From Micrococcales bacterium 72-143 (GTDB lineage: Bacteria; Actinomycetota; Actinomycetes; Actinomycetales; Microbacteriaceae): a stretch of 64,000 bases of DNA. Both the position numbers and the translations under genes were made by a program. The notes below the pieces were generated by a model. The model was not told where the DNA came from and searched no databases. It was given only the letters and a program-made list of their open reading frames with translations. The stretch is taken from assembly GCA_001898835.1 (NCBI GenBank), contig MKVM01000003.1, positions 434,001 through 498,000 of the forward strand, written 5' to 3'. This document shows positions 26,099 to 34,333 of this stretch, in pieces. Positions within the stretch are counted from its first letter, which is position 1; each line of letters opens with the position of its first letter.

Positions 26099-27179
26099 GC
26101 GCCGAGACCACCTGACGGGCGATCGTGCGCCCCGCCCGGTTGGCGCCGATCGTCGACGCCGTCGGCCCGTAGCCCGCGAAGAAGACGTTCGCGTTGCGGT
26201 ACGCCGCGCCCCCCGCGACCGTCACGCCGCCCGCCTGCTCGCGCAACTTGAGGGACGCGAGGTGCCGCAGCTCGGGGCGGAAGCCGGTGGCCCAGATGAT
26301 CGCGTCGGCGTGCTGGAAGGAGCCGTCCGCCCAGCGCACGCCGTCGGCCTCCACGCGCTCGAACATGGGCTTCGGCGTCAGCAGGCCCCGCTCGATCGCC
26401 GACTGGATGCGGCGCGTGCGCGGCACCCCGGTCGTCGACACGATCGACGGGAGGGCGCGGCCCTCGCGGGCCGCCGCGTCCTGGAGTGTCACCGCGCGCG
26501 TTCCGCCCTCGATGTTGAGCTCCTGCTCCTCGAGGAACTCGATCGGGCGCCGCGTCACCCAGCTGAGGCTGCCGGCCACTCCCTCGAGCTCCATGAGGAA
26601 GCCGATCGCGCTCGTGCCGCCGCCCACCACGACGACGTCCTGGCCGCGGAGCGCCTCGGCATCCGCGTAGTCCACGGTGTGCAGGTGCTTGCCGCGGAAG
26701 TCGTTCATGCCCGGATACCACGGCACGAACGGCGCGCCCCAGGTGCCGGTCGCGTTGACGACGACCTGGGTGGAGAAGGTCTGGTCGCCGTACTCGTCGT
26801 CGAAGGTGACCTCGAAGCCGTCGAGGGTGGCCCGGACGCGCGTGACGTCGGCGGGGCGCACGACCTTGAGGTCGTAGTGCTGCTCGTAGCGCCGGTAGTA
26901 GTCGGCGATGACCTCGCGGGCGGGCAGGGTGCGGTCGGCGGTGTCGAAGCTGAGGCCCAGCTCGTCCATGCCGGGCAGGTCGTTCACCCGGTGCGTGGAG
27001 CCGAGCCGCAGCGCCTCCCAGCGGAACTGCCAGGCGCCGCCGGGGCCCGGCCCGCGATCCAGCAGCACGAAGTCGTTGCCGGGGTCGAGTCCGAGCTTGC
27101 GCAGGTAGTAGGCCACCGACAGGCCCGCCTGACCGGCGCCGATGATGACGACGGAGGTGTCGGTGGGCCGGTCGGTCAC
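26079..27179 (-). CDS. FAD/NAD(P)-binding flavoprotein (monooxygenase-like)
   Basis: A 366-residue two-dinucleotide-binding flavoprotein. The FAD-binding GAGQAGLSVAYYL is near residues 13-25, the NAD(P)-binding GGGTSAIGFL near 195, and the hallmark ATGFRPELRHL near 290. It resembles CzcO/TrkA-type and small FMO-like oxidoreductases. Substrate unknown. The start is GTG at 27179, two codons before conserved sequence. Tail-to-tail overlap with the hydrolase gene is 20 nt. A thioredoxin-reductase-like role is unlikely because no CxxC redox pair is visible. Confidence 0.85.
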   Translation of the reverse strand: MTDRPTDTSVVIIGAGQAGLSVAYYLRKLGLDPGNDFVLLDRGPGPGGAWQFRWEALRLGSTHRVNDLPGMDELGLSFDTADRTLPAREVIADYYRRYEQHYDLKVVRPADVTRVRATLDGFEVTFDDEYGDQTFSTQVVVNATGTWGAPFVPWYPGMNDFRGKHLHTVDYADAEALRGQDVVVVGGGTSAIGFLMELEGVAGSLSWVTRRPIEFLEEQELNIEGGTRAVTLQDAAAREGRALPSIVSTTGVPRTRRIQSAIERGLLTPKPMFERVEADGVRWADGSFQHADAIIWATGFRPELRHLASLKLREQAGGVTVAGGAAYRNANVFFAGYGPTASTIGANRAGRTIARQVVSALSALGY

Positions 27180-27251
27180 CCGCCCCACGTTACCCGCCGC
27201 CGCCTGCCGCGGGGGCAGGCGATCTTCAGCCTCGCAGCCTAGCCTCGGGCC

Positions 27252-27659
27252 ATGCGCGTCACCCCCGACTCCGATGACCTCGCCGCCGCCCCCGCATCCG
27301 CCGCCTCCGCCGCGGGACGGATGGTGGGCGCGGCCGCCGCGAGCGGCCGGGCCGCCGCGGGGCGCACACGGGAGGTCATCCGCCGCAACCCGACGACCGA
27401 TCGCGCCTACCGCGCGGCGGTCGGCGTGACCGGCGGTGCGACGGTGGCGCTCGGTGTCGTGCTGATCCCGTTGCCGGGCCCCGGGGCGCTCGTCGCCCTC
27501 GGCGGGCTCGCCATGCTCGGCACCGAGTTCGAGGGCGCGAAGAGGGTCAACGAGAAGGCCACCGCCGCGGCGAAGAGGGCCGCCGCGAAGGTCGCGGAGC
27601 GGCGTGCGGGGCGGGCGGCGAGGGGCGCCCCGGCACAGGGTGCGAACCCGCCCGCGTGA
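27252..27659 (+). CDS. PGPGW-type putative transmembrane protein
   Basis: A 135-residue protein with an Ala-rich N-terminus, a basic RRNPTTDRAYR stretch and a hydrophobic hairpin containing GVVLIPLPGPGALVALGG (about 70-90). This matches the actinobacterial PGPGW-motif membrane family of unknown function. The C-terminus is Ala/Arg-rich and cytosolic. The ATG follows TAGCCT (27240-27245) by exactly 6 nt with no Shine-Dalgarno sequence, so the mRNA is probably leaderless. Confidence 0.75.
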   Translation: MRVTPDSDDLAAAPASAASAAGRMVGAAAASGRAAAGRTREVIRRNPTTDRAYRAAVGVTGGATVALGVVLIPLPGPGALVALGGLAMLGTEFEGAKRVNEKATAAAKRAAAKVAERRAGRAARGAPAQGANPPA

Positions 27660-27716
27660 TAGACTCCCCGGAGTTTTTTCCGTCACACTCATCGCTCTGA
27701 AACGAGGGGGTCACGC

Positions 27717-27923
27717 ATGGGGCGCGGCCGTCAGAAGGCAAAGCACACCAAGGTGGCCCGGGAGCTGAAGTACTTCAGCCCGGACACCAACTACAACGCG
27801 CTCGAGCGCGAGCTCGGTGGCAACCCTCGCCTCGAGGAGGACCTCGAGAAGTGGCCGGAGTACGCCGACACCTACGGTGACGACGAGGACGACGACCTCG
27901 ACGAGGACGCCAAGACCGCCTGA
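27717..27923 (+). CDS. DUF3073 protein
   Basis: A 68-residue protein starting MGRGRQKAKHTKVARELKY, then a central helix and a very acidic tail (DDEDDDLDEDAK). This is the actinobacterial DUF3073 family; function unknown, nucleic-acid or ribosome association has been guessed from the basic N-terminus. It is convergent with purM, 13 nt away, the same arrangement as in mycobacteria (Rv0809 purM, Rv0810c). An AACGAGGGGG stretch upstream provides a ribosome site. Confidence 0.9.
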   Translation: MGRGRQKAKHTKVARELKYFSPDTNYNALERELGGNPRLEEDLEKWPEYADTYGDDEDDDLDEDAKTA

Positions 27924-27936
27924 GCCTTCTGCGAGT

Positions 27937-29064
27937 TCAGTCGGCGTAGGCGGAGACCAGGCGCACGGCCCCGCCGTCGACGCCCTTCGCACCCTGCTCG
28001 AAGCCCGCGAGGTCGTGGGATGCGGTGGAGACTCGTCCGGCCACCCACGCGGGCAGGCCCGCCGCCTCGAGTGCACGCGTGACCGAGCTGGCGGCATCCG
28101 CGGCGACCACCGCGAAGAAGCCGACGCCGAGGTTCCAGGTGGATTCCGTGTCGCCGAGCGAGAGCCCGCCCCAGGACGCGAGCGTGCGGAACACGGGCTG
28201 CGGGCTCCACGTCGAGCGGTCGAGCTCGACCCAGGCGCCCTTCGGCAGCACGCGCGCGAGGTTCGCGGCGATGCCGCCGCCGGTGACATGGCTGAGCGCG
28301 TGGATCGCGCCGGGCAGCTCGTCGATGACGCTCAGCAGCGGTGCCGTGTAGAGCCGGGTCGGCTCGAGCAGCACCTCGCCGACGACACCGCCCAGCTCCT
28401 CCGAGCGGTCGGTGTAGGACAGCCCCCGCTGGTCGAGGATGTGCCGCACGAGCGAGAAGCCGTTGCTGTGCAGGCCGCTCGATGCGATCGCCACCACGAC
28501 GTCGCCGTGCTGCACGCGCTCCGGCCCGAGCACCGCATCCGCCTCGACCACGCCGACGGCGGCGCCCGCGATGTCGTAGCCGTCGGGTGCCATGAGCCCC
28601 GGGTGCTCGGCCGTCTCGCCGCCCACGAGGGCCGTGCCCGTGGCCTCGCAGGCCCGCGCGACGCCTGCGACGAGGGTCGCGATGCGCTCGGGGTGCACCT
28701 TGCCGGTCGCGATGTAGTCGGTCATGAAGAGCGGCTTCGCGCCCACCACGACGATGTCGTCGACCACCATCGCCACGAGGTCCTGGCCGATCGTGTCGTG
28801 CTTGTCGACGGCGAGCGCGAGCGCGATCTTGGTGCCGACGCCGTCTGTGCTCGTCGCGAGCAGGGGGCGCCGGTAGCCGGTGAGGGCGGATGCGTCGAAC
28901 AGCCCCGCGAAGCCGCCCACACCGCCCAGCACCTCGGGTCCGTGGGTGCGCGCCACCGATGCCTTCATGAGCTCGACCGCGCGGTCGCCCGCCGCGGTGT
29001 CGACGCCGGCGGCCGCATAGCTCGCGTCGCCATGGCCGGAGGTCGCGGATGCGGGGGTCGTCAC
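27937..29064 (-). CDS. purM: Phosphoribosylformylglycinamidine cyclo-ligase
   Basis: A 375-residue AIR synthetase, fifth step of IMP synthesis: ATP-dependent ring closure of FGAM. Conserved blocks are ATSTDGVGTKI, DLVAMVVDDIVVVGAKPLFMTDYIATG, GGETAEHPG and ASSGLHSNGFSL, with a normal C-terminal domain. The start is GTG at 29064, preceded on the minus strand by TACGCT and a 6-nt gap, so it is leaderless and has its own promoter. purF lies 7.5 kb away in the opposite direction, which is unusual because purF-purM are normally adjacent. Confidence 0.97.
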   Translation of the reverse strand: MTTPASATSGHGDASYAAAGVDTAAGDRAVELMKASVARTHGPEVLGGVGGFAGLFDASALTGYRRPLLATSTDGVGTKIALALAVDKHDTIGQDLVAMVVDDIVVVGAKPLFMTDYIATGKVHPERIATLVAGVARACEATGTALVGGETAEHPGLMAPDGYDIAGAAVGVVEADAVLGPERVQHGDVVVAIASSGLHSNGFSLVRHILDQRGLSYTDRSEELGGVVGEVLLEPTRLYTAPLLSVIDELPGAIHALSHVTGGGIAANLARVLPKGAWVELDRSTWSPQPVFRTLASWGGLSLGDTESTWNLGVGFFAVVAADAASSVTRALEAAGLPAWVAGRVSTASHDLAGFEQGAKGVDGGAVRLVSAYAD

Positions 29065-29138
29065 CCGCCCAGCGTAGCGGCGCGATCCCGGCCCCGAGAA
29101 TCCGAGGCGATGGGGCGCGAAGCCCCGGAACGGAAGAA

Positions 29139-29152
29139 GTACGACGTTATAC
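29139..29152. promoter_or_regulatory. GntR operator overlapping its own -10 box
   Basis: GTACGACGTTATAC is an imperfect palindrome (GTA-N2-ACGT-N2-TAC). TATACT (29148-29153) overlaps it as the -10 box, and the GTG start of the GntR gene is 6 nt later. A 12-of-14 identical copy lies at 34168-34181 before the nucleoside operon, pointing to one regulon. Confidence 0.75.
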
Positions 29153-29159
29153 TGCGGAG

Positions 29160-29957
29160 GTGACGAGCGACGTCGCCGCGTACTTCGCGGAGCAGCTGCT
29201 GACCCCGCCCGGCCAGCCCCTGCGGGTCGCCGTCTACACGCGCATCTCGCGCGGCATCCGCGGCGGCACCCTCCGCCCCGGAACGCTGCTGCCCCGCGAG
29301 ACGGAGCTCGGCGCGGCCCTCGGGGTGAGCCGCACCGTCGTGCGCGAGGCGCTCATGCTGCTGGAGGAGGACGGGCTCATCGTCACCCGGCGGGGCATCG
29401 GCCGCTTCGTCGCCGACACCATCCCGCACGAGGAGGAGGACGGCTTCCCGCCCCTCGAGGAGCTCTTCGCGGGCGAGGGCGCACGCATCGAGGTGCGCCG
29501 GATCGAGCTCAGCAGACAGGGCGCCACCGACTTCGTGACCGACCTCATCGGCATCGCGCCCGACGCCGCGATGTGGTTCCGCGAGTGCGTCGTCACGCGC
29601 GACGGGCAGCCGGTGGCACTCGTGCAGGAGTACCTCCCGGGCGACGAGAGGCTGCGCGCGATCGATGCCCGGCTGGCCGACGAGTTCGCTGCCGCGGCCG
29701 ACGACGACGCGACCCTGCTCGGTTCGCTCACCGCGCGTGCGGACATCGTCTTCGAGGCGGGCCCCTGTCAGGTCGCGGCGACCCTCGCCGGCCAGACCCG
29801 GGCGCGCCTGCTCCAGGTCGCGGTCGCCGACCCCCTCCTCGTGCTCACCCAGACCGCGCGGGTCGGAGGCGAGCCCGCCTACATCTCGAAGTGCGCGATC
29901 CCGGCGTCCTCGGGGCACCTCGTGACGGATCGCTGGAGCCTCACGCGGGTGCGCTGA
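29160..29957 (+). CDS. GntR (HutC subfamily) regulator of nucleoside cluster
   Basis: A 265-residue regulator. The GntR winged helix spans about residues 20-90 (GTLLPRETELGAALGVSRTVVREALMLLEEDGLI), and a UTRA ligand-binding domain spans about 115-260. The GTG at 29160 coincides with the predicted transcription start, 6 nt after TATACT, so it is leaderless; the longer frame from 29049 would start upstream of the promoter. Its operator is inferred from the shared 14-bp site at the divergent-side promoter and before the nucleoside phosphorylase gene. The effector is probably a nucleoside, base or sugar phosphate. The 3' end overlaps the MFS gene by 17 nt. Confidence 0.88.
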   Translation: MTSDVAAYFAEQLLTPPGQPLRVAVYTRISRGIRGGTLRPGTLLPRETELGAALGVSRTVVREALMLLEEDGLIVTRRGIGRFVADTIPHEEEDGFPPLEELFAGEGARIEVRRIELSRQGATDFVTDLIGIAPDAAMWFRECVVTRDGQPVALVQEYLPGDERLRAIDARLADEFAAAADDDATLLGSLTARADIVFEAGPCQVAATLAGQTRARLLQVAVADPLLVLTQTARVGGEPAYISKCAIPASSGHLVTDRWSLTRVR

Positions 29958-31215
29958 CCCGCCCGAACGCCAGCCTGTCGACCACGCCGAGCACGAGCAC
30001 GCCGCAGGCGATCGCCGCCGTCACCGCGAAGCCGGCACCCGATCCGGCCGCCTGGGCGATCGCGCCGCCGCTCGCGCTCGCGAGCGCCTGACCCACCACG
30101 AGACTGCTCTGCAACGTCGTCAGCACGGTCGTGGACCGGCCGGCCGGGGCCGCGAGCGCGCCCAGGTTGAACAGGCCCACGAGCGTGGCGCCCACGCCGA
30201 CGCCCGAGAGGGCGAGCACGAGGGCGACGAGCGGCACCGCATCCACGACCACGAGCAGCGCACAGGCGGCGGCGCCGAGGGCCGCGAACACGATCCACCG
30301 CGGACGCAGGCCGAAGCGCGGCGGCAGCGCGGCGGTCAGCAGCGCCACGACGATCGCGCCGAGGCTCATCGCACCGTAGAGGATGCCGGCCTGCTCCCCC
30401 TGGCCCCGCTCCACCATGAACGCGGTGACCGCCGTGAGCATCGAGCCGAAGATCCCGCCCACAAGGAGCATCGCCCCGATCAGCAGCCGCACCTCGGCCG
30501 GGAAGACGACGCGGAGCGGTGCGCGCGGCGTCGCCGCCACGGCGGCGGCGGATGCGGCGCCCGCCGTGCGGTGCACCGCGAACGCGGCCACGACGGTAAC
30601 CGTGAGCGCGATCGAGAGCGCGAGCGGCGCCCACGGCGCGAACACGACCGTGAGGGCGCCCACGAGCACCGGCCCGAGCACGAAGGACGCCTCGTCGACG
30701 GCCGACTCGTAGCTCATGACGACCGAGAGCGCCCGGCTGCGGCGCTCCGGCGTGCGCGCCCGGGCGCTCACGCCGACCAGGCGCGAGCGGGAGAAGGGGG
30801 CGACCTGCGGCGTCGTGCCGCCGACCGCGAACGCCACGAGGGCCACCACCGCGATCGGCGTCTCCCCGTAGACGACGGCCAGCAGGCCGGCCGCTGCGAC
30901 GACGCTCAGCGCGCCGCTCGCGAGCAGCACGGCCCGCTGGCCGACGCGGTCCGCGAGCGACCCCGCGAGGGGTCCGCAGACCGCGGTGCCGATGCCCGCC
31001 GCGGCTGCCACCAGGCCGGCCTCCGCGACGGACCCCCGCACGCTGACGACGAGCGTCAGCACGCCCACGACCATCATCGCGAACGGCAGACGCCCGATGA
31101 AGGCGATCGGGAAGTACCCGACGCCGGTGTGACGGGCGAGGCTCCGCGCATCCGCACGGAGCCCGCCCGTCACGGCCTCCCGACCGGAGGACATCGGCCG
31201 GGAGGCCCGGGTCAT
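29941..31215 (-). CDS. MFS transporter of the nucleoside cluster
   Basis: A 424-residue major facilitator with 12 predicted helices in two halves. The motif-A-like loop is GSLADRVGQRAVLL (about 90-103). It is the last gene of the operon nucleoside phosphorylase, deaminase, BMP lipoprotein, MFS, so it may move nucleosides or bases, although its sequence resembles drug-type MFS more than NupG. The ATG at 31215 is 1 nt past the BMP stop. GTG at 31173 is an alternative start, just after a 9-bp hairpin (31174-31207), and would shorten the protein by 14 residues. Confidence 0.82.
   Translation of the reverse strand: MTRASRPMSSGREAVTGGLRADARSLARHTGVGYFPIAFIGRLPFAMMVVGVLTLVVSVRGSVAEAGLVAAAAGIGTAVCGPLAGSLADRVGQRAVLLASGALSVVAAAGLLAVVYGETPIAVVALVAFAVGGTTPQVAPFSRSRLVGVSARARTPERRSRALSVVMSYESAVDEASFVLGPVLVGALTVVFAPWAPLALSIALTVTVVAAFAVHRTAGAASAAAVAATPRAPLRVVFPAEVRLLIGAMLLVGGIFGSMLTAVTAFMVERGQGEQAGILYGAMSLGAIVVALLTAALPPRFGLRPRWIVFAALGAAACALLVVVDAVPLVALVLALSGVGVGATLVGLFNLGALAAPAGRSTTVLTTLQSSLVVGQALASASGGAIAQAAGSGAGFAVTAAIACGVLVLGVVDRLAFGRVSAPA
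31174..31207 (-). terminator. Possible intra-operon hairpin
   Basis: GGCCTCCCG (31174-31182) pairs perfectly with CGGGAGGCC (31199-31207) around 16 nt. It lies right after the BMP stop codon, inside the first codons assigned to the MFS gene. It may attenuate transcription between the two genes or favour the later GTG start. Confidence 0.4.
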
Positions 31216-31216
31216 C

Positions 31217-32317
31217 TCAGAGCTTCGGCGACGACGGGGAGTCGACGGTGAAGGCACCCGAGATGATGTCCGCCTGGAGCTGGTCGACCTCGGCGAGCAG
31301 CTCCTTCGGCAGCTTCGCCTCCCAGTCGTGGGTCGGCGCGATGCCGACGCCGCCGTTCTCGAGCGTGCCGATGTACGGGGTGTTGTCGAACTGCCCCTTC
31401 GCCGCGGCGAGCGTCACCTCGTGGGTGGCGGTCGTCAGGTTCTTCATCACCGAGGTGAGGAAGTAGGCGCCGTCGGCGGGGCTGCGCTCGAACACGTCCG
31501 AGTTGACGCCGACGATCGCGGCCGGGACGCCGCGGCCCTTGATCGCCTCGAGGGAGGCACCGTAGAGCGTGCCGGCCACGGGCATCACGATGTCCGCGCC
31601 CTGGTCGAGGAAGCCCTCGGTGATGGTCTTGGCGGCGAGCTGATCGTCGAAGGAGCCGACGAAGGAGCCGTTCTGGCTCCCCTTGTCCCAGCCGAGGAGC
31701 TTCACGGAGGTGCCGTGCTTCTCGTTGTAGTAGTCGATGCCGTCGGCGAAGCCGTCCATGAAGATCGTCACCGAGGGGAACGGCATGCCGCCGTAGGTGG
31801 CGACGGTGCCGGTCGTCGTCGCACCCGCGGAGAGGTAGCCGGCGAGCACGGCGGCCTGCGCCGTGTCGAACAGCACCGGCTTAACGTTGTCCATGACGAG
31901 GGTCGAGAAGTCGTCGTTCGTGACGACCGAGTCGATGAGCGCGTAGTTCACGTCGGGGTTGGCCTTCGCCGAGTCCCGCGTCGCGCTGGCGAGCGCGAAG
32001 CCGACCGTGACGATGAACTGGCAGCCCTCGTCGACGAGGCTGCCGATGCTCGACACGTACTGGTCCTCGCCGGAGGACTCGGCGGTCTTCACCTGGGCGC
32101 CGACCTCGTCCGCGGCCTCCGTGACGCCGTCGAGGCTCAGCTCGTTGAAGTCGCCGTCGTGGAAGCCGGTGACGTCGGAGGCGGCGCACGCCAGGAAGTC
32201 GCTGCCCCCCGTCGAGTCGGTCGGCGCGTCGTCGGGCGCCGCGGCGCAGCCGGTCGCGACGAGGGCGACGAGCGCCGTCGAGGCGAGGGCACCGATCAGG
32301 GTCGTGCGTCGTTGCAT
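31217..32317 (-). CDS. BMP/PnrA-type nucleoside-binding lipoprotein
   Basis: A 366-residue lipoprotein of the basic membrane protein family. The signal ends in VATGC with Cys24. Family landmarks are DFNELSLDGVTEAADEVGAQV, GCQFIVTVGFALASA, TYGGMPFPSVTIFMDGFADGI and ADIVMPVAGTLYG. PnrA/BMP proteins bind purine nucleosides for ABC import. Here it stands between an adenosine deaminase and an MFS gene, and the ABC ATPase and two permeases that normally follow are absent, so it either uses components encoded elsewhere or acts as a sensor or scavenger. Aromatic ligand-stacking positions cannot be confirmed by eye. Confidence 0.88.
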   Translation of the reverse strand: MQRRTTLIGALASTALVALVATGCAAAPDDAPTDSTGGSDFLACAASDVTGFHDGDFNELSLDGVTEAADEVGAQVKTAESSGEDQYVSSIGSLVDEGCQFIVTVGFALASATRDSAKANPDVNYALIDSVVTNDDFSTLVMDNVKPVLFDTAQAAVLAGYLSAGATTTGTVATYGGMPFPSVTIFMDGFADGIDYYNEKHGTSVKLLGWDKGSQNGSFVGSFDDQLAAKTITEGFLDQGADIVMPVAGTLYGASLEAIKGRGVPAAIVGVNSDVFERSPADGAYFLTSVMKNLTTATHEVTLAAAKGQFDNTPYIGTLENGGVGIAPTHDWEAKLPKELLAEVDQLQADIISGAFTVDSPSSPKL

Positions 32318-32389
32318 GAGATCCTCCGTTGCAAGGGTTCTGTGATGTGCAGTTGCGGCACCGGATCGGTCGACCCGGCTGGGTTGGGA

Positions 32390-33376
32390 TCAGGGCGATC
32401 CGGTCCCGCCCGCGAGGCGGGCGAGGAGTTCGTGGCGTTCGCCGTCGGTGAGGAAGGCGGCGTCGATGCTGTCGCGGTCGAGGGCGGCGAGCGCGTCGGG
32501 GGTCCAGCCCAGCACCTCGGTCAGCACCCGCCGCTCGTGGGCGAGGTCGGCACCGGTCTGCACGGGGTTGTCGTCACCGAGCACGAGGCGCACGCCCGCG
32601 TCGCACATGACGGGCGCCGGATGCTCGGACACCGCCGCGATCGCGCCCGTGTAGTGGTTGGAGGTGGGGCACACCTCGACCACGACGCCGCTGTCGGCCG
32701 CCCAGGCGAGCGTCTCGGGGTCGTCCGCGATGTGGGCGCCGTGTCCGATGCGGGTCGCGCCGAGCAGCTCGACGGCCTCGCGCGCTGCACTCGCCCCGGC
32801 CGCCTCGGCGGCGTGGCAGGTGAGGCCGAGGCCCGCGGCGGAGGCGAGCCGGAACGCCTCGCGGTAGGGCTCGACGCGCGGGAACAGCAGCTCGTCGCCC
32901 GCGAGATCGAAGCCGACGACGCCGTCGCCCGCGAGCGCGGCGGCCGCCCGCGCGACCGCGAGGTTGAGCTCCTCGTCGTGGTGGCGGAGCGCCGCGACCA
33001 CGAGTCCGCTCGGCATGCCGGTCGCCCGGCTCGCGGTCCGCATCCCGGCGGCGGCCGCGCGGATCACCTCGGCGAGCGTGCGCTCGGCGTCGGCGTGCGT
33101 GGCCGGGCCGAAGCGCAGCTCGAGGTAGTCGAATCCGGCGGCCGCGGCATCCTCGACGGCCTCGCGCGCGATCCGCTCGATCGCGTCGAGGCGCTGGAAC
33201 AGCGGGTAGCTCGCGGCCACCTTGACGAGGTAGCCGGTGAGGTCGGTGGGTGCGTCGAGGCGCAGCGCCGCCGCCCATCCGCCGACCGGCACGGCCACCC
33301 CCGCGGCGCGCGCGAGGTCCTCGGCCGTCTCCGGCCGGACGCGCCCCTCGAGGTGGCTGTGCAGGTCGACGAGCAC
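32390..33376 (-). CDS. add: Adenosine deaminase family protein
   Basis: A 328-residue metal-dependent deaminase that converts adenosine to inosine and ammonia. Metal and catalytic motifs are LHSHLEG near the N-terminus, CHAAEA (usual form HAGE), RIGHGAHI, CPTSNHYTG and GDDNPVQTG (usual form TDDP). The two variant motifs suggest an Add-like subgroup, so related substrates such as aminodeoxyfutalosine or methyl-adenosine cannot be excluded. Adjacency to a nucleoside phosphorylase (4 nt) and a nucleoside-binding lipoprotein supports nucleoside salvage. The start is GTG at 33376. Confidence 0.85.
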   Translation of the reverse strand: MLVDLHSHLEGRVRPETAEDLARAAGVAVPVGGWAAALRLDAPTDLTGYLVKVAASYPLFQRLDAIERIAREAVEDAAAAGFDYLELRFGPATHADAERTLAEVIRAAAAGMRTASRATGMPSGLVVAALRHHDEELNLAVARAAAALAGDGVVGFDLAGDELLFPRVEPYREAFRLASAAGLGLTCHAAEAAGASAAREAVELLGATRIGHGAHIADDPETLAWAADSGVVVEVCPTSNHYTGAIAAVSEHPAPVMCDAGVRLVLGDDNPVQTGADLAHERRVLTEVLGWTPDALAALDRDSIDAAFLTDGERHELLARLAGGTGSP

Positions 33377-33380
33377 CGGG

Positions 33381-34142
33381 TCAGAGCTCCAGGCGCACCG
33401 CGGTCTCGAGGGCGACCTCGATGCTGCGCATCCAGCCCTCCTTGAGGGCCGTCTTGATGTCGCCGTAGAGGCTCGTGCCGTCGAAGAGGTTGCTCGAGGT
33501 GGAGCAGATCATGCCGGCGCGGACGCCGCGCAGGCGCGCGACGACGTAGAGCGCGGCGCTCTCCATCTCGACGTTGAGCACGCCGATGCGGTTGAGCTCG
33601 GCGATCCACTCGGGGGTCTCGGCGTAGAAGGCGTCGTCGCTCGCGTTGATGCCGGTGTGCACCTGCGTGTCGGTGCCCGCGGTGAGCTCGCGCGCGACCG
33701 CGGCGAGCGACTGGGCGATCTGGAAGTCGGGCACGGCGGGGTAGCCGGGATGCACGTAGGCGGCGGTCGTGCCGTCGTTGCGCAGCGATCCCTCCGACAC
33801 GAGCAGGTCGCCGGGCTTGACGCCGGGCTGCAGGCCCGCGGAGGAGCCGATGCGGATGAGGGAGGTGACGCCGACGCGGATGAGCTCCTCGGCGGCGATC
33901 GCGGCGGAGGGGCAGCCCATGCCGGTCGAGGTGGCGGTGATGAGCCGCCCCTTGTACATACCGGTCATCGTCAGGTGCTCGCGCTGGTGGGCCACGGTCT
34001 TGACGTCGGTGAGGAACTCGGCGACGAAGGGGACGCGGAACGGGTCGCCCGGCAGCAGGGCGACGGTCGAGACCTCTCCCGGCGCGACGCCGATGTGGTA
34101 CTGCCGCTCGCCGATGCCGGCGCTGCTCTTGTCGACTGCCAT
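33381..34142 (-). CDS. Nucleoside phosphorylase (PNP/UDP family)
   Basis: A 253-residue hexamer-type nucleoside phosphorylase. Motifs are LLPGDPFRVPFVA (phosphate site), STGMGCPSAAI, IRIGSSAGLQP and the ribose-binding LNVEMESAALY. It cleaves a nucleoside with phosphate to base and ribose-1-phosphate. The family includes uridine phosphorylase and DeoD; the operon with adenosine deaminase favours purine nucleosides, while residue pattern alone cannot decide. It is the first gene of a four-gene operon and its start lies 26 nt from the GntR operator. Confidence 0.88.
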   Translation of the reverse strand: MAVDKSSAGIGERQYHIGVAPGEVSTVALLPGDPFRVPFVAEFLTDVKTVAHQREHLTMTGMYKGRLITATSTGMGCPSAAIAAEELIRVGVTSLIRIGSSAGLQPGVKPGDLLVSEGSLRNDGTTAAYVHPGYPAVPDFQIAQSLAAVARELTAGTDTQVHTGINASDDAFYAETPEWIAELNRIGVLNVEMESAALYVVARLRGVRAGMICSTSSNLFDGTSLYGDIKTALKEGWMRSIEVALETAVRLEL

Positions 34143-34167
34143 CCCAACTCCCTTGTTGTACGTGTGA

Positions 34168-34181
34168 GTAGGATGTTATAC
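34168..34181. promoter_or_regulatory. GntR operator before the nucleoside operon
   Basis: GTAGGATGTTATAC matches the GntR autoregulatory site at 29139-29152 in 12 of 14 positions (GTANGANGTTATAC). On the minus strand the site includes GTATAAC, which may contain the -10 box of the phosphorylase operon. Confidence 0.75.
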
Positions 34182-34291
34182 CTCTGGGTCATACCTCGCC
34201 ACCTCGTGCGCAGATGCGCAGCAGAGGGGTGCGGGAGGACGGATGCGCGGGCGCTCGTCAGCTTCCCCGCATCGCCGGATGGCAGTCCGCC

Positions 34292-34322
34292 CCCTCGCCC
34301 GGCGGCGACCGCCGGGCGAGGG
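34292..34322 (-). terminator. Strong hairpin terminator after cadherin-like gene
   Basis: CCCTCGCCCGGCGG (34292-34305) pairs perfectly with 34309-34322 around a 3-nt loop. It begins 12 nt past the stop codon of the cadherin-like gene on the minus strand. Confidence 0.8.
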
Positions 34323-34333
34323 AGACGGGGAGC

